DNA of 64,000 nucleotides from Trachythela sp. YZ-2020 (GCA_016169945.1 JADLSH010000395.1:6290001-6354000), one strand, 5' to 3'. Shown: positions 48,301 to 60,351, numbered from the stretch's first letter. Notes: generated by a model from the letters alone, not told the origin. Translations and numbers: made by a program.

Positions 48301-49293
48301 AAGAAATGTTCCAATAAAGAACGATGGTAGTTCAGTTTGGCAAGTTTTTATAACAAGTTGCAACAAGACGACAAGCCGCCAAAAAGCCGTAGATAACTTG
48401 TCAAGATGAAAGCAAGCAGTGTTAACACAGCCTGATATATGAAACTATTTGCTCTCACTTTGATGGGTAAGCGTTACGAGCATCAGTTGGTGGTGAATTT
48501 CAGAATTGTTGACATTTATACTGGAATAGGAGCATTTTATCACTTTCCAAATTTAATTTCAATCCTTTAGCTTCGTCACAATTACAACATATAGAAATTG
48601 CAACAGATACAACAAAAATACAATACAGTAACAACATAATATGTGACAGGGTTACCGCAACAGCGAATAGCCAATTACTATGGGGGCCCTTCGTTTATCT
48701 ATTTACCATCAAATACAATACTACCATAGGTCCTATAGTGCATAATTTATAATGAAAATTTTACAATTACCCTCTTACTCTGATAAGTGTTGGTTGACCA
48801 CCATCTGCTGCATGGTAATGCATGCTTCGTTCGTTTTACGGGAGGGGGGGCGTGCAAGTGTGTCTACCTGAATAATAACAACACCAGGAACTACAGTAAA
48901 AAGCACATCTTTATTGGCTTCGAATTTTATTAACAGATTTTGATATTAACACGAGCTACATGCGCTCTATGGTAAATTAATAATAATAAAAGTAAATACA
49001 TCAATAACTAGAGATAGAGTTTGACTACAACTATAGCATGCTCTTTCTACGATGCTGCATTGCAGGAATCGATTCTAGTTTTCAAGGTATTTCAAAATTA
49101 GATCCTCAATATTTCTGTACATTATAAACTTCATCCTTGAACTTGCATATTGAAAGTTGGATGGCAACCATTAGTTTATTAGTTTCGGTTGTCCTATTGT
49201 TTTTTAAAAACATATTGGCCAGCATTGGTTATGAGTCCATAAGGTGTTGGTTAACCACCATCTAATGAACTAAAATTCCAGTCGTTAAAATAA
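45346..49293. other. Intergenic stretch between cluster members 1 and 2
   Basis: Upstream region of member 1 and 3' flank of member 2. A stretch near 45580-45740 is distantly similar to 18371-18560 (GCGCCATGT, GAACACAGAAAT, TATGAACA in the same order). 47090-47200 is rich in ACAAC/TTGTTG words. No exon is supported; open frames at 46515-46802 and 47856-48161 (both -) show no family features. Confidence 0.4.
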
Positions 49294-50509
49294 TTACTTT
49301 CCACAAGGAGGGGCACCACATGGTTGAGGCATCATAGGAGGAGGCATCATAGGAGGCATGCCACCTCCACATGCAGGTTGAGCACATCCTCCTGCAGCCG
49401 GAGGCATAGGCATAGGTGGTGGGCATGGTGGTTGTGCACATTCAAAGATATGTTGTTGTGTATGGAAGGTCTGTGGTGGTGGTGGTGGAGGCATTGGTGG
49501 AGCTGGTGGTGCCGGGGGTGCAGGTGCCATGTGGTGAACATGATGGTGATGTACTGTCGTAAGATGAGTGATCATTTGTCCTTGAGCTTGACCACCACAG
49601 CAAGATTGCTGACATGCTGGTGCACACTGTTGAGGACAACCACCACCACAACCACCACCCATCTGTGGCTGCATACCATATTGTTTCTTGCTTGCTGGAA
49701 GTAGAATAAGTACGGATTGTATAAAACATAGGAAGAAACGAACTCGGAATCAAAGGTCTATCTTGAAACTCCAGATTCGGAAAAAAACAAGGTGAGACAA
49801 AAGTTTCAAAGAGATACTTCAAATTGATTGCAAATTTATCACCGGACTGTTATGATAAATTTGTAATAAATTCGAAATATCACTTTGAAACATTTGTACA
49901 TTCCTGTCTTTCTCCGTTATTGAGTTTCAAGATGGATTCGTCTCACAGTCTGTTTCGGTTGTGCAATTTAGTTACTATGTCAATATTAGTCACCATTGAA
50001 CAGGTGGCTTACTGTATCCTTCCCGGGTCGACCTATCTGTTTAATTTTATTCTATTTTAACCCAGAATTCAGGTTAATTTGATTTAGAAGAACTCATTCA
50101 AGGATGTCACCCATTTAAACTTCTCGTTGAATACCATGTTCATATCTCATATCGTTAACAATTCACGACGAAATAAGCCAATTATAGAGCTCTTGGCCAA
50201 GTATCTTTGATCCAGTTCTGGGAATGGATGAATTCGTTGGACTGACTGATCGGATCTATTCTTCAGCTTCGCTTCAGACTGGAACTCACTGCTTATACCA
50301 GTCTGCATTTTAGGACTTCAAAGATAAACACTGACACATACTCCGTCCGGTATCTTGGTTATTCGAATCCAAAACAGCATACCATTTTGTATACGAGTGT
50401 TAGATGATAACTTACCTTTCTCGTGTTTTGCACGTTTCACTGACTTAGCAGAAGCTTGGAAAATAAACAACGCTAGTAGAAGTGATACAACCGTTATTCT
50501 TAACGCCAT
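49294..50509 (-). CDS. Secreted protein with minicollagen cysteine-rich domain, member 2
   Basis: Two coding exons on the minus strand: 50509-50416 (signal peptide MALRITVVSLLLALFIFQASA plus a basic stretch, KSVKRAKHEK) and 49694-49294, joined in phase 1, for 164 residues. After SKKQYG comes a perfect minicollagen CRD, C-GGG-C-PQQ-C-APA-C-QQS-CC. The His cluster TVHHHHVHHM, a Pro/Ala/Met-rich region and several C-x2-4-C pairs (CAQPPC, CAQPAC) follow, and the chain ends CGAPPCGK. There is no Gly-X-Y collagen segment, so this is not a minicollagen proper. CRDs of this type form intermolecular disulfides that harden the nematocyst capsule, which is the likely site of action. The Lys/Arg-rich segment before the CRD resembles the cleaved propeptide of minicollagens. 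An acceptor just upstream (TTTGTAG) marks an untranslated 5' exon. Confidence 0.9.
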
Positions 50510-52938
50510 ATCTACCTACAAAGAAAATACGATATGATTTACTTAAAGCCATTATACAAACACCCAAAACAGTAAAAGCAAAATAATATTGTCAGGGAAC
50601 AAGGGATTAAACTCTGTTTGTACTAGGCAAAATCAGTGTTAATGTTCCACTTTGATTGCATTTTGAAATTATCAACGAGCAATTAGTAAAAGGGATCCAT
50701 TTATAGTATTGTTTGCTAACTATTTGTGGTCGTGACAGCAAAAGACCAATAAGATCGTATAAAAATTTGGAAAAAAGAGAGATCAAGAAGGGGATAACAT
50801 TTCTGAGGAGAAGTTGCTCCGTAATATTAATATGTACACCATTTTTAGCGCGATTATAGACTAAGTGTGAAAAATTAGTCTCCCGAAAGAAATCGTTAAA
50901 TTTGTTAATCACAACATTCATACTGGCGTACAGTGGTAAGAATGGCGACCTTCTTCGTGGTAAGAGATGCGCCCAGGTTGTCATATCTCCGAATATTCCA
51001 ATTTATATTATCATCTCATGGTATTTCTCTATTTAAAATCTATTTGTATTTGAAGATTGTAATTTCAAATGTAATGCCCCATCAATCGATTATATTTGTA
51101 AATTATATCCCTAGAAGACGGGTGTCCAAAGATGTTATACAAAATATTTATTCTACTATCATTGTATATTGTTTCACTTTCACTCGTCCAGTGCTTTCCA
51201 AATCGATTTCAATATGTCCGCTTCATATGTGAAGAAAATCACTTATCTTTTTTTTCTAATTTATTTTGCTTTTGAAGTTTTGAAAGTTTTAATGACAACA
51301 GCAATTAGGACCTGGTCGGAGAGTGTCAGGAGTTGGCACACCAAAGGAACTCAAAATTTCAACTCAACGTTTGAAAGACAACAGCGAAAAGTATGATAAA
51401 CCAAAAGAAATTTGTCTTAGGATATATTAATATCTTCTAAGACATTAATATTCTTGTAAACAGATCTGTAATACTACGAAAAACAAATACTATACTACTC
51501 GTTAAGTCAGAGAAAATTAAGGTACAAACCTAGCCAATTGGTTCTTCTACACGTTGATACCTGAAATATTCCTTCCAACCAAATAAATATTTCCAAAATC
51601 CTTGAGTAAAGAACTATAGAAAATCGACTGTCTTCGGAATACGACTTTGCTCAGGAAACGGGTAGTCAGTGCATGACGTGCTTCGAGAAAACTTCAAAGC
51701 AAAACTTGTCATGGTTCATTGCTTGCATCACTGAACCGTGAATAACCGCCGTTACGCTTTGATACGCTCATTTGCGTCAGCCAATCACGTTCTCGCATTT
51801 TGAGGCTCTACCGTCGTGCGAAATTGCTTTATAATGCAATTGAAAACTTGAGAATTAATGAAAATTCTGTAATCTTATTATAATCTTATTTTAACTAAGT
51901 ACAAGCCATGTAACCTGGTCAACGACAAATTGTTGTATCTTATTTTGCCATACATTTTTAAACCGTATTACTAAAATCAAAATACAACATGTAAACTTAA
52001 CAAACATATCATTTTTGTTGCCTGTCCATCTATGCATACCCTTTTATTATACTTATGCAATTGCTCAACCGTTTAAGCATACTTTGAAATGGAAGTTACT
52101 TTTGTGTTAGACACATGGGTGGGAATTCTTAGGGTGAAAAATAATATTAAACAAGAAAATTATCTTTAAGGTAGAATTTTCCATCGAAAATGTAAGGGTA
52201 GGATGTGTAAGCCCAAGACGGAAATAAAATAAAGTGCAAAATAATGATGAATAATTAATCACGATACAACTGGTGGGGTTGTGTTTGTTAAAAGAGCACC
52301 AGTTTTTTTGCCGTTTGTTTTCATATTAGAGTTCAAAATCACGGCAATTTCAATGAATAAATTATTAGGGACAGAAGTTTGATCGCTTGCCCGTTCACTC
52401 GAAACTGTTCTTTACTTGAAAATTTAGTTTGTTTCGCCTAAAAAGAAGGGACTTCTTTACGAAGGTATGGCTTTTAAAATTATTAAACTCTAGAAATAAT
52501 ATTTGGTATATTCAGGAGAATTCACATTTAAACACTAGTTTCATGGTATTTGCATTCATTCTTTGTATTATTATGTACACTCGGGTTAAAATGGTAGGAA
52601 TGATAGTGAATGCAACTTGTAAAATCCAAGATGTGGGCTTAAGTCAAGACAAGGTCGTATAATATAATATTTCGACTTTAAGTCTTTTTCAGTCGTTCAG
52701 ACCAACGAAGTTGAGCTGGATTTTTCAAGATGCATTTTTCAGAATATGTTTTATTATATGTTATTTTTCCAAACTGTCGGCTGGAAATGAATGATAGTAA
52801 ATGCTTAATGTTACTTTTGGTGGTAATATTTCCCAATACAAATTACAGTCAATTAATTCTTAAATTTCATAGAGTAAAGTTTTGAATTTAAGTTTTAATA
52901 AAACAAATGTTGTTTTTCTGTAGTCATCTTGACTAACC
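50510..52938. other. Divergent intergenic region between members 2 and 3
   Basis: Contains the promoters and untranslated 5' exons of two genes transcribed away from each other. The exact starts cannot be placed. No other gene is supported; small frames (for example 50933-51232 and 52429-52662) lack family features. Confidence 0.45.
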
Positions 52939-54861
52939 ATGGCATCTCAAAGACTACTCGTATGTCTTGGTGTCTTGTTATTATCGAGTGCTATATTGGG
53001 TAAAACCGTTCATAAGAAACATCATAAAAAAGGTAAGTGCACTGTTGATTGAATCAGGGGTCACCCTAAGGCCACCCATTTTCCAAAATGGGCAGTTATA
53101 ATTATAAAATGGGCATTACTCTGTACTATTGTAAAACCTAAAATGGGCATTACTCTGTACTATTGTAAAGCTGATGTCCGACAAATAATATCTGATGGTG
53201 TTATTTATAAAATAATGGCGACAGTAACTACCATAACTACAGCATTTCCTAACTATGTCCAGAACAACCTATCGAAATCATGGCTTTCCTGAAGTTTGTT
53301 CTGATACATATACACTGCATGGACTCTCCTATCCTATACTCGCCTCTCCTATCCAACGCTTACTATCATCCTCCTATTACATTACTATTATCTGTAAAGC
53401 TAGATCTATTTTTACTTTTCACAACACGATACAACACTAAGTTTCTATTTTCAACCAATAGACGGCGTCCTATGTGCTTATACTATGATTTTATAAACTC
53501 CCTACTGATTATAAGAACTTTAGGGCATCACCACCAACGGTCATCCCTGATAATGACTGATATATCAAAAATAGATACCAAGAAATAGATTTGTGTGTCT
53601 CTTGAGATCATGATCAAACCTAAGCCAATGCTGATGTTTTATAAATGGCTTCCTTTGCTAAATCTGCGGACGTTAATATTGATGTTTAGTGCATGTGCTA
53701 TGCTACCGGGTTTTTGCCGTCACACAGTCAGCGAAGTTGTAACGCCAAACTATAACACGTCTTGGGTGGGTTTGGTCGGAACTACCTGACAAAGATTAAA
53801 AAATATTTCGACATTTCGACCGAAGGCCTTCATCTGGACGTTATATATTGTATAGCTCGTTCGTTAATCTTTCACAGGTCGTTCAGACACAAATCACCCA
53901 CGGCAGCGTGGATACTACATACACTGGACCCCCACGTTTAGATATCGACAGCAATCAGTGGCGTAGGAACCGGGGGCACGTGGCCCCCCAAACTTTTCTT
54001 CAAAGTACCCTTTTCTCCAGCTAAAACAATGGGGAAAATGCTCTTTTCTAATAGAAGAGGTGCCCTTAAGACGAAGTGCCCTCCAAGTTGAGGTTGCTTC
54101 CTACGCCTATGACAGCAAGTTCTGTGGTGTAAGCACTGGCTAAGAACAGTGTTCGTTTTGTATTTCCAGGAACGAAAGAATGTAAACCTTCAAAGAAACA
54201 GATGGGATGTCCAGGACAATGTCCGTCATCTTGTGCTCCAGCATGTCAATCATCATGTTGTGGTGGTGGGGCGGCTGGTGGTTTTGGTGGTGGGGCTGGT
54301 GGTTACGGTGGAGGGGTTGGTGGAGCAGGTGGAGCTGCTGGATTTAGCAGCACACCTAATGCTAAAAATGCAGGACCACAGTACACAGGTGGACCACCAC
54401 CTATTGCACCACCACCTATGCCACATGGAGTAATGTTACCGCCAGCACCTCAGACACCATGTCCACCTACACATGTTTACAATACACAACATGATGAAAC
54501 TCATGAATGGAAACAACCACCTACAGCAAAACCACCACCACCTCCCGCACCACTACCACCTCCACAGAAAATCAACACCATCCAACACGTTATTCACCAT
54601 CATCAGAAACCACCACCACCACCAAAACCGGCACCACCACCACCCTCACCAAAACATCAGTACCAAACAGTCAATGATGAGGACCATGCCTGGGCACCAA
54701 TACCTCCACCACCACCAGTTCCGGCACCACCATCTGCACCTAGACCTGTGAACAAGATTGTTCACACTATCGTACATCACCATGTAGAGCCCCCTGCCCC
54801 AGGACCTCCTCCCTGTATGCCACCACCCTGTATGGGACAACAGAACTGCTGTGGAAAGTAA
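52939..54861 (+). CDS. Secreted protein with minicollagen cysteine-rich domain, member 3
   Basis: Exon 52939-53032 encodes a signal peptide (MASQRLLVCLGVLLLSSAILG) and the basic stretch KTVHKKHHKK. A phase-1 intron joins it to 54170-54861, for 261 residues. After PSKKQMG there is a perfect CRD, C-PGQ-C-PSS-C-APA-C-QSS-CC. A Gly-rich block of about 35 residues follows. Then two modules alternate through polyproline: an acidic/aromatic one (NTQHDETHEW, QTVNDEDHAW) and a His one (IQHVIHHHQKPP, IVHTIVHHHVEPP). The end is CMPPPCMGQQNCCGK, a reduced second cysteine module. No collagen repeat is present. By analogy with minicollagens and NOWA the CRD should cross-link into a disulfide network of the nematocyst; the His modules could bind metal, which is inference. 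The acceptor TTTTCTGTAG just before the ATG implies an untranslated 5' exon. Confidence 0.9.
53107..53170. repeat. Tandem duplication of about 32 bp in the member 3 intron
   Basis: AAAATGGGCATTACTCTGTA with ACTATTGTAAA occurs twice in a row. The surrounding words (CATTTTCCAAAATGGGC) suggest a repeat-derived intron segment. Confidence 0.65.
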
Positions 54862-55386
54862 AGCTAAGAATTTGCAAAGTAAACCTAAGCAGACGACATT
54901 GTACAGGATTTTACACCTACGTACATTACATTAGAAATTTAACGTTTCATCGCCCAGGTTGTATTACACATCATAACTGGGCAATGAAACATTGTGAAGC
55001 TATTCTTATATATGTCTGACTTCTGACTAATACCTTAGGAGGTACTTGCCTACCATGAAGGAAACAAGTCAATGACTCTAGTATCTAAAATTTGTTAACA
55101 AAAGTTTTGCTTATTGTGTACAATAACATCAAATATTTTTTTAACATGTAAAATAATTGTTCTAGAGAATGCGAGAAAGTGTTTGGTACTAAATATATTT
55201 TACATGTACACAGGAAATAGTTGGAGTTATATGAATAACGTGTTTTCAATTTTTGACGTCCGTGGTTGTTTTTCGAGTCTGTAGCACAAGAAAGGTTTGA
55301 TCGCGCCAGGGACTACACTGTGTGTTTAAGCAACTAATAGAATGGCAGGTTCACTTTCGCTGAAAAGTTTCATTTACAAATACCTT

Positions 55387-55840
55387 CAACATTCAGTTCT
55401 ATATCGAGCGAGAAGCCCAAAATTTAGAACGTTTACCCTTATACCAAACACTGGCATCAGTATATATACATGAAGTTGTGGTTAGCTCTAGGTAACTGGA
55501 CTCTAGTAGCTCAGTGAGCAGAGTGCTACACCGGGGGATGGTTCTTTATGTAGCCGTACACGAATTATATATAGGGTTAGGGTTGGGGTTAGGATTGGGG
55601 TTAGGATTGGGGTTAGGATTGGGGTGAGGGTTGGGGTGAGGGTTAACATACATTTCGTGTAGGGATACATAAAGAACATACCACACCGGAATCACAGGGT
55701 TCAGTTCCTGCAAGAGAGCCTTATACAGCAGTTACATTTTTCGCAACTGCTCCGGGTTAAGTCTAAAATATGTAAATAATTTTCGCTTGAAATTTCCACC
55801 CACAAAAACCCGTCAACGTTCAATTATATCGAGCGAGATG
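55387..55840 (+). mobile_element. SINE-like element with a tRNA-like segment, interrupted
   Basis: GGACTCTAGTAGCTCAGTGAG at 55498 matches the tRNA-like part of 34921-34995. The second half (ACACCGGAATCACAGGGTTC) resumes at 55683 after an insertion. Outer words TATCGAGCGAGAAGCCCAAAA (near 55400) and TATCGAGCGAGATGTCCAAAA (near 55825) lie in the same orientation at both edges. Confidence 0.6.
55535..55682. mobile_element. 148-bp MITE with a telomere-like G-rich core
   Basis: Inverted ends ATGGTTCTTTATGTAGCCGTA and its mirror (TACATAAAGAACATACC) bracket a core at 55572-55647 made of GGGTTAGGG, GGGGTTAGGATT and GGGGTGAGGGTT units. The element splits the tRNA-like sequence and is flanked by the direct repeat ACACCGG (55528-55534 and 55683-55689), so it inserted after the SINE-like copy. 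Confidence 0.75.
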
Positions 55841-56710
55841 TCCAAAAATCTATACTAGGACTGTAAATATTGCCCTTAAACGTGTTGGTACGTTAGGTTG
55901 GTACGTGATATATTAACAAACATCAGACCATGCTGACATTGCATTGCACACAAAAAGTTTCATGTTTAAATTATTAAAAATACATTTTATTAGTTTTTAC
56001 AATGTGTCCGTACCTGTTATACAGTCAAACACTCTATTCACATTATTGAAGTTAGGAAGAACGGACCATATGCATCAAGTTATGCGCGTCGTATCACTCA
56101 CCTATCGACATTACGGTAGATGTTAATGGTGAGCTAATGTAATGCGCGGACAAAATCTACAGCTATCCTTACGAAGTCGATTTCAGGCTATTATGTGCAT
56201 ACAAACGTTGAGAAATTGAGAAAAGAAATCATGAAAACGTGACTTGTGATCTCGAGATACAGTACCACGACGTGTATATTCCCAGTTTTGATAATAGCAT
56301 GAAATGCTCATCTACTAGCAACCAAAATAATTTTTACAAGTCATACGTGTCTGGTACGTAGTAGCCAAGAATATTCGCAAGATAAACGGGAAAATACAGA
56401 CCTGCTGTAATGCCCATGACATTTGACAACTGGGTCATATGTCTAGAGGATCGCGAAGCTTCAATGGTTACGCATAAATACACTGGTGAAGCTATCCATA
56501 GCAACTGACCATGCTATGGTATCACGTGCACCTAGATAGTCTCAAAACTATTACTTGCGATAACTTATAACATAAATTGTTGAGTTTCAAAATAGTCTAA
56601 AGGGAATACACTCCTAAGGTTTGGATAGTATAAATAATTATAAATTCCCATGCCACGACTACTTTGCTATTCTGGCTTGCTTCACTCCTGCATTAATAAT
56701 AAATCTAATT

Positions 56711-59539
56711 TTATCCATCTATCGCATTTGCAGCGCGATCAGCCACTACGTTTCTGTATACTTCACTTACATAAAACAACACAAGCAGCGCTACGACTAT
56801 ATCGTCAAGAAATCCTAGCAGTCCAAATGCAGCTTCAGATAAAATGTCAATAGGAGAAAGAACATATAATAACGCCGCTATAAAACATAAAACAATTCGA
56901 AAACGCAGCACTAAAACCAAACCTGAGCCTGTGAAAAATTCATGAAACAGTTGTTCAAGTAATGTCGGAAGGTCCCATATATATTCCATAATCTGTAAAT
57001 TAAAACGAAAAGAAAAAATAATGAAAATGTCAAAATAGCCAAAGAAAGGTTAAAAAATCCATTTTACAAAATTAGTTGGAGGTTTAATAAGTAAAGTGTA
57101 TATTGTTGCAACAACATTTAACAAGATATGGATCACATGAATCTGGAAGAGAAGAAAGACTACCATGATCACATAGATGTGAAAGAGAAGAAGTACTACC
57201 ATGATCACATGGATCTGGAAGAGAAGAAGTACTACCATGATCACATAGATCTGAAAGAGAAGAAGTACTACCACATGTGATCACATAGATCTGAAAGAGA
57301 AGAAGTACTACCATGATCACATAGATCTGAAAGAGAAGAAGTACTACCATGATCACATAGATCTGAAAGAGAAGAAGTACTACCATGATCACATAGATGT
57401 GAAAGAGAAGAAGGACTACCATGATCACATAGATCTGAAAGAGAAGAAGTACTACCACAATCACATAGATCTGAAAGAGAAGAAGTACTACCATGATCAC
57501 ATAGATCTGAAAGAGAAGAAGTACTACCATGATCACATAGATCTGAAAGAGAAGAAGTACTACCATGATCACATAGACCTGAAAGAGAAGAAGTACTACC
57601 ATGATCACATAGATGTGAAAGAGAAGAAGGACTACCATGATCACATAGATCTGAAAGAGAAGAAGTACTACCATGATCACATAGATGTGAAAGAGAAGAA
57701 GGACTACCATGATCACATAGATCTGAAAGAGAAGAAGTACTACCACAATCACATAGATCTGAAAGAGAAGAAGTACTACCATGATCACATAGATCTGAAA
57801 GAGAAGAAGTACTACCACAATCACATAGATCTGAAAGAGAAGAAGTACTACCACAATCACATAGATCTGAAAGAGAAGAAGTACTACCACATGTGATCAC
57901 ATGGATCTGAAAGAGAAGAAGTACTACCATGATCACATAGATCTGAAAGAGAAGAAGTACTACCATGATCACATAGATCTGAAAGAGAAGAAGTACTACC
58001 ATGATCACATAGATCTGAAAGAGAAGAAGTACTACCATGATCACATAGATCTGAAAGAGAAGAAGTACTACCATGATCACATAGATCTGAAAGAGAAGAA
58101 GTACTACCATGATCATATAGACCTTGAAGAGAAGAAGTGCTACCATGCTCACATAGACCTGAAAGAGAAGGAGGACTACCATGATCACATAGACCTGAAA
58201 GATCACATATAGTTGCATGGCAAAAAAGATAATATATTATGCAATTATAACAATATTATACATGGATGACAGGATAAACTTACTGTTCGTGGTTCTGAAG
58301 AAAATCTTCTATTATATTGATGAACTAAATTTTGGATATTTGTTAACTGCTCTGTTATTTCAGCTTCATTAAAACTGATAAACAACATTGTTATCTACAT
58401 AGAGAAAGATACAAAGAATACTATTAAATTTATCTATGTACTATTGTAGGAATGGCTCTGTTATATACATGGAGAAATTATGCAAACCTGTTGTCTGCAT
58501 ACTGGACAAGTCATAACTCGATATGGAAATCTTGTTTGCCAGTAGGTTGTTAGGCATTGACCTAAAATTGAATTAGTTTATTGAGGAATATATCAGCAAA
58601 AATTCCAATCTAAGTTAGCAGAAGGAATACATCAGTGATGGATCAGGGCTGATGCCAGACTGGAATGTAAACAATGTATGCCGGGCAAGTCCAGTGTACA
58701 AGCTCTGTTTTTGGCGTACATATGGCATACAGTTATTTACAAAGTAATTAAACTACACAAATTTGGATTTAACAGGTTATTAAAAAGGTGTATTTGTTGC
58801 ACATTTACTGAATCAACATCCGGTGTACAAAAAGTTAACTTTCCAGACTGGGGCTCATGTGAAAAGCCGATTTTTCAGGATCTATAAATAGTTTTCAAAC
58901 TAACCTAGGTGAAACTCATTTTAGGCCAGGGTGCATTTTAAGTGCAATACGCCGAAGATGTTCGGCGTTGACTTCGGTGGGGCTTTTACATAAAATGCAC
59001 CCTGGATTTCAGGTACATTTCCACTTGAAAAACTAACCCAGTGTCCAGTGAGAGTTATAACCATAGATAGTTATAACCCACAGAAAACCTGGATTAGTTT
59101 TCGCACTGTAAATCAGGTTATAGTGATGAAACCACTAAATAATTATCGAAAATACTATAATATGAATGCTCAACTCACCACAAAAACCATGTCCACAGTT
59201 AGTTACGACCAAATACTGCGGCGGCATTAAACATATAGGACAAGGTTCACCATCGTTAATATTCCTAGGAGGAGTTGCAGTAGTCCTTTCAACCCCAAGC
59301 GTCTCTCTAGCAGCTTGCACATTCTCTGCCTCATCAGGGTGTATACGCACGCCATATGATCTCTTTACCAAAACAGAGATAACTATAGGGATAAAAATTA
59401 CAAGTGAAGCTCCAAGACCAATTAATACTTCATTCCCTATACCTTCGACATAACTTTCTCGCGATTTGTCACTTTGTTTTGCAATTGAAGTATAAATTGC
59501 ACTCAAAAAGTCGGCCATTTTGATTGTTTTTGAATGCAA
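56711..59539 (-). CDS. RNF170: E3 ubiquitin ligase RNF170
   Basis: Four coding exons on the minus strand: 59539-59179, 58561-58488, 58394-58284 and 56992-56711. Phases close to 275 residues. A second ATG seven codons in (MADFLS) could be the true start. Residues about 37-59 form the first membrane helix. A complete RING follows: C100, C103, C115, H117, C120, C123, C139, C142, split by intron 1 after FCG. Then NLVHQYNRRFSSEPR and IMEYIWDLPTLL, typical of RNF170, and a DUF1232-type membrane region (LYVLSPIDILSEAAFGLLGFLDD) with a final helix. Vertebrate RNF170 (258 residues) is an ER membrane ligase that ubiquitinates activated IP3 receptors for degradation; the same role is likely here. Intron 3 carries the 36-bp satellite, intron 1 a short palindrome. 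It is divergent from FARSA, with 812 bp between the start codons. Confidence 0.94.
57118..58209. repeat. 36-bp satellite, about 30 copies, in RNF170 intron 3
   Basis: Each unit translates on + as HIDLKEKKYYHD and on - as a hydrophobic 12-mer (VVLLLFQIYVIM). Because 36 is divisible by 3 the array is open on both strands for hundreds of codons. Units contain the palindrome TGATCA. Two copies, near 57270 and 57890, share the same 4-base expansion (CACATGTGATCAC), about 620 bp apart, suggesting duplication of a large block. Variants (GATGTGAAAG, AAGGACTAC, CACAATCAC) recur in groups. No start, splice or neighbouring exon supports real translation. Confidence 0.95.
58926..59005. repeat. 80-bp palindromic element in RNF170 intron 1
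   Basis: CCAGGGTGCATTTTAAGTG and its mirror CATAAAATGCACCCTGG enclose a second small hairpin (ACGCCGAAGATGTTCGGCGT). Confidence 0.7.
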
Positions 59540-60351
59540 ATCAGCTTAAAAATCAGCTTAAAAATCAGCTTATCAACTCGTGAATTCCTTGGCAAGAGCT
59601 CTGAATTCCTTAGTTTCCCAAATTTCCCTAAAATATAAATTACTTCACAATCACTTTTCTGTACTTATATATAAAATCAACTAGATCTATTAAAACTCAT
59701 TCTACCGCGGTTGCACCGCTGAGTGGCCCTTCTGTATACATCTTTATTCTGTGCTTCGGTGGCGCGGTCGTCAGGGCAAGCGCCTTTCACCTTTGCATAT
59801 GACCTCTGAGTTCGTGGTTTCCTCCCACAGGGAAAGTTGACAGGGTGGGTTAGGATAAACACAGTTAAGAAAGTAATATCACAATCGTTGTAAAGATAAA
59901 ATAGTCTAGGCAAAGTATGTAATTAAGTAATCGTAACACTTGATGTAAAGCGCATTTGATCATATTCACATGTAAATTTGCGCTATAGAAATGTTAATCG
60001 TAAATCGTTACTTCCTCTCTACGGGGAACTGTGCGGACAAAGCGTTATAACTTATCGTAGCCTCCTCCGCAGGCATCTCTTGGATCCCCGGGCCCGCCAA
60101 TTTTAAGGCGATGCCTGCGGAGGAGTCTAAACCAATCGCATATATAATTATATAAATCCTCTGTAAATTCCTATTGTGAAAACAATTCCTGTTTTTAAGG
60201 AGAAATACCTAAAAGTGATGCAATCCCAATCACTGATATCGGTTTGAAGTCGGAAATTGTCGGCAATCACTCGTGTTATACACATGAATCACTCTCAAAC
60301 AAAAATCTTGATCATTTATAGTGTTTATGTTTGTAAATTTAGTGGCATATT
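59540..60351. promoter_or_regulatory. Divergent promoter region RNF170 / FARSA
   Basis: The 812 bp between two start codons on opposite strands. It contains a triplet AATCAGCTTA tandem repeat (59535-59575), a MITE fragment (59707-59760) and the palindrome at 60058-60129. No TATA box is evident near either start. Confidence 0.5.
60058..60129. mobile_element. 72-bp palindromic MITE (CTCCTCCGCAGGCATC)
   Basis: TAGCCTCCTCCGCAGGCATC and its mirror GATGCCTGCGGAGGAGTCTA enclose GGATCCCCGGGCCCG. The left half also sits inside the tandem repeat at 18638-18670 and in part at 28560. Confidence 0.75.

Larger units (their letters stand above)
54862..56710. other. Gene-free stretch with a SINE-like element
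   Basis: Holds the 3' flank of member 3, the tRNA-like element at 55387-55840 and its insertion. No exon is supported. Confidence 0.45.

Noticed and set aside
57084..58218. Long open frames on both strands (KEKKYYHD on +, VVLLLFQIY on -)
   Set aside because: A 36-bp satellite with period divisible by three; it sits in an RNF170 intron without splice or start support.
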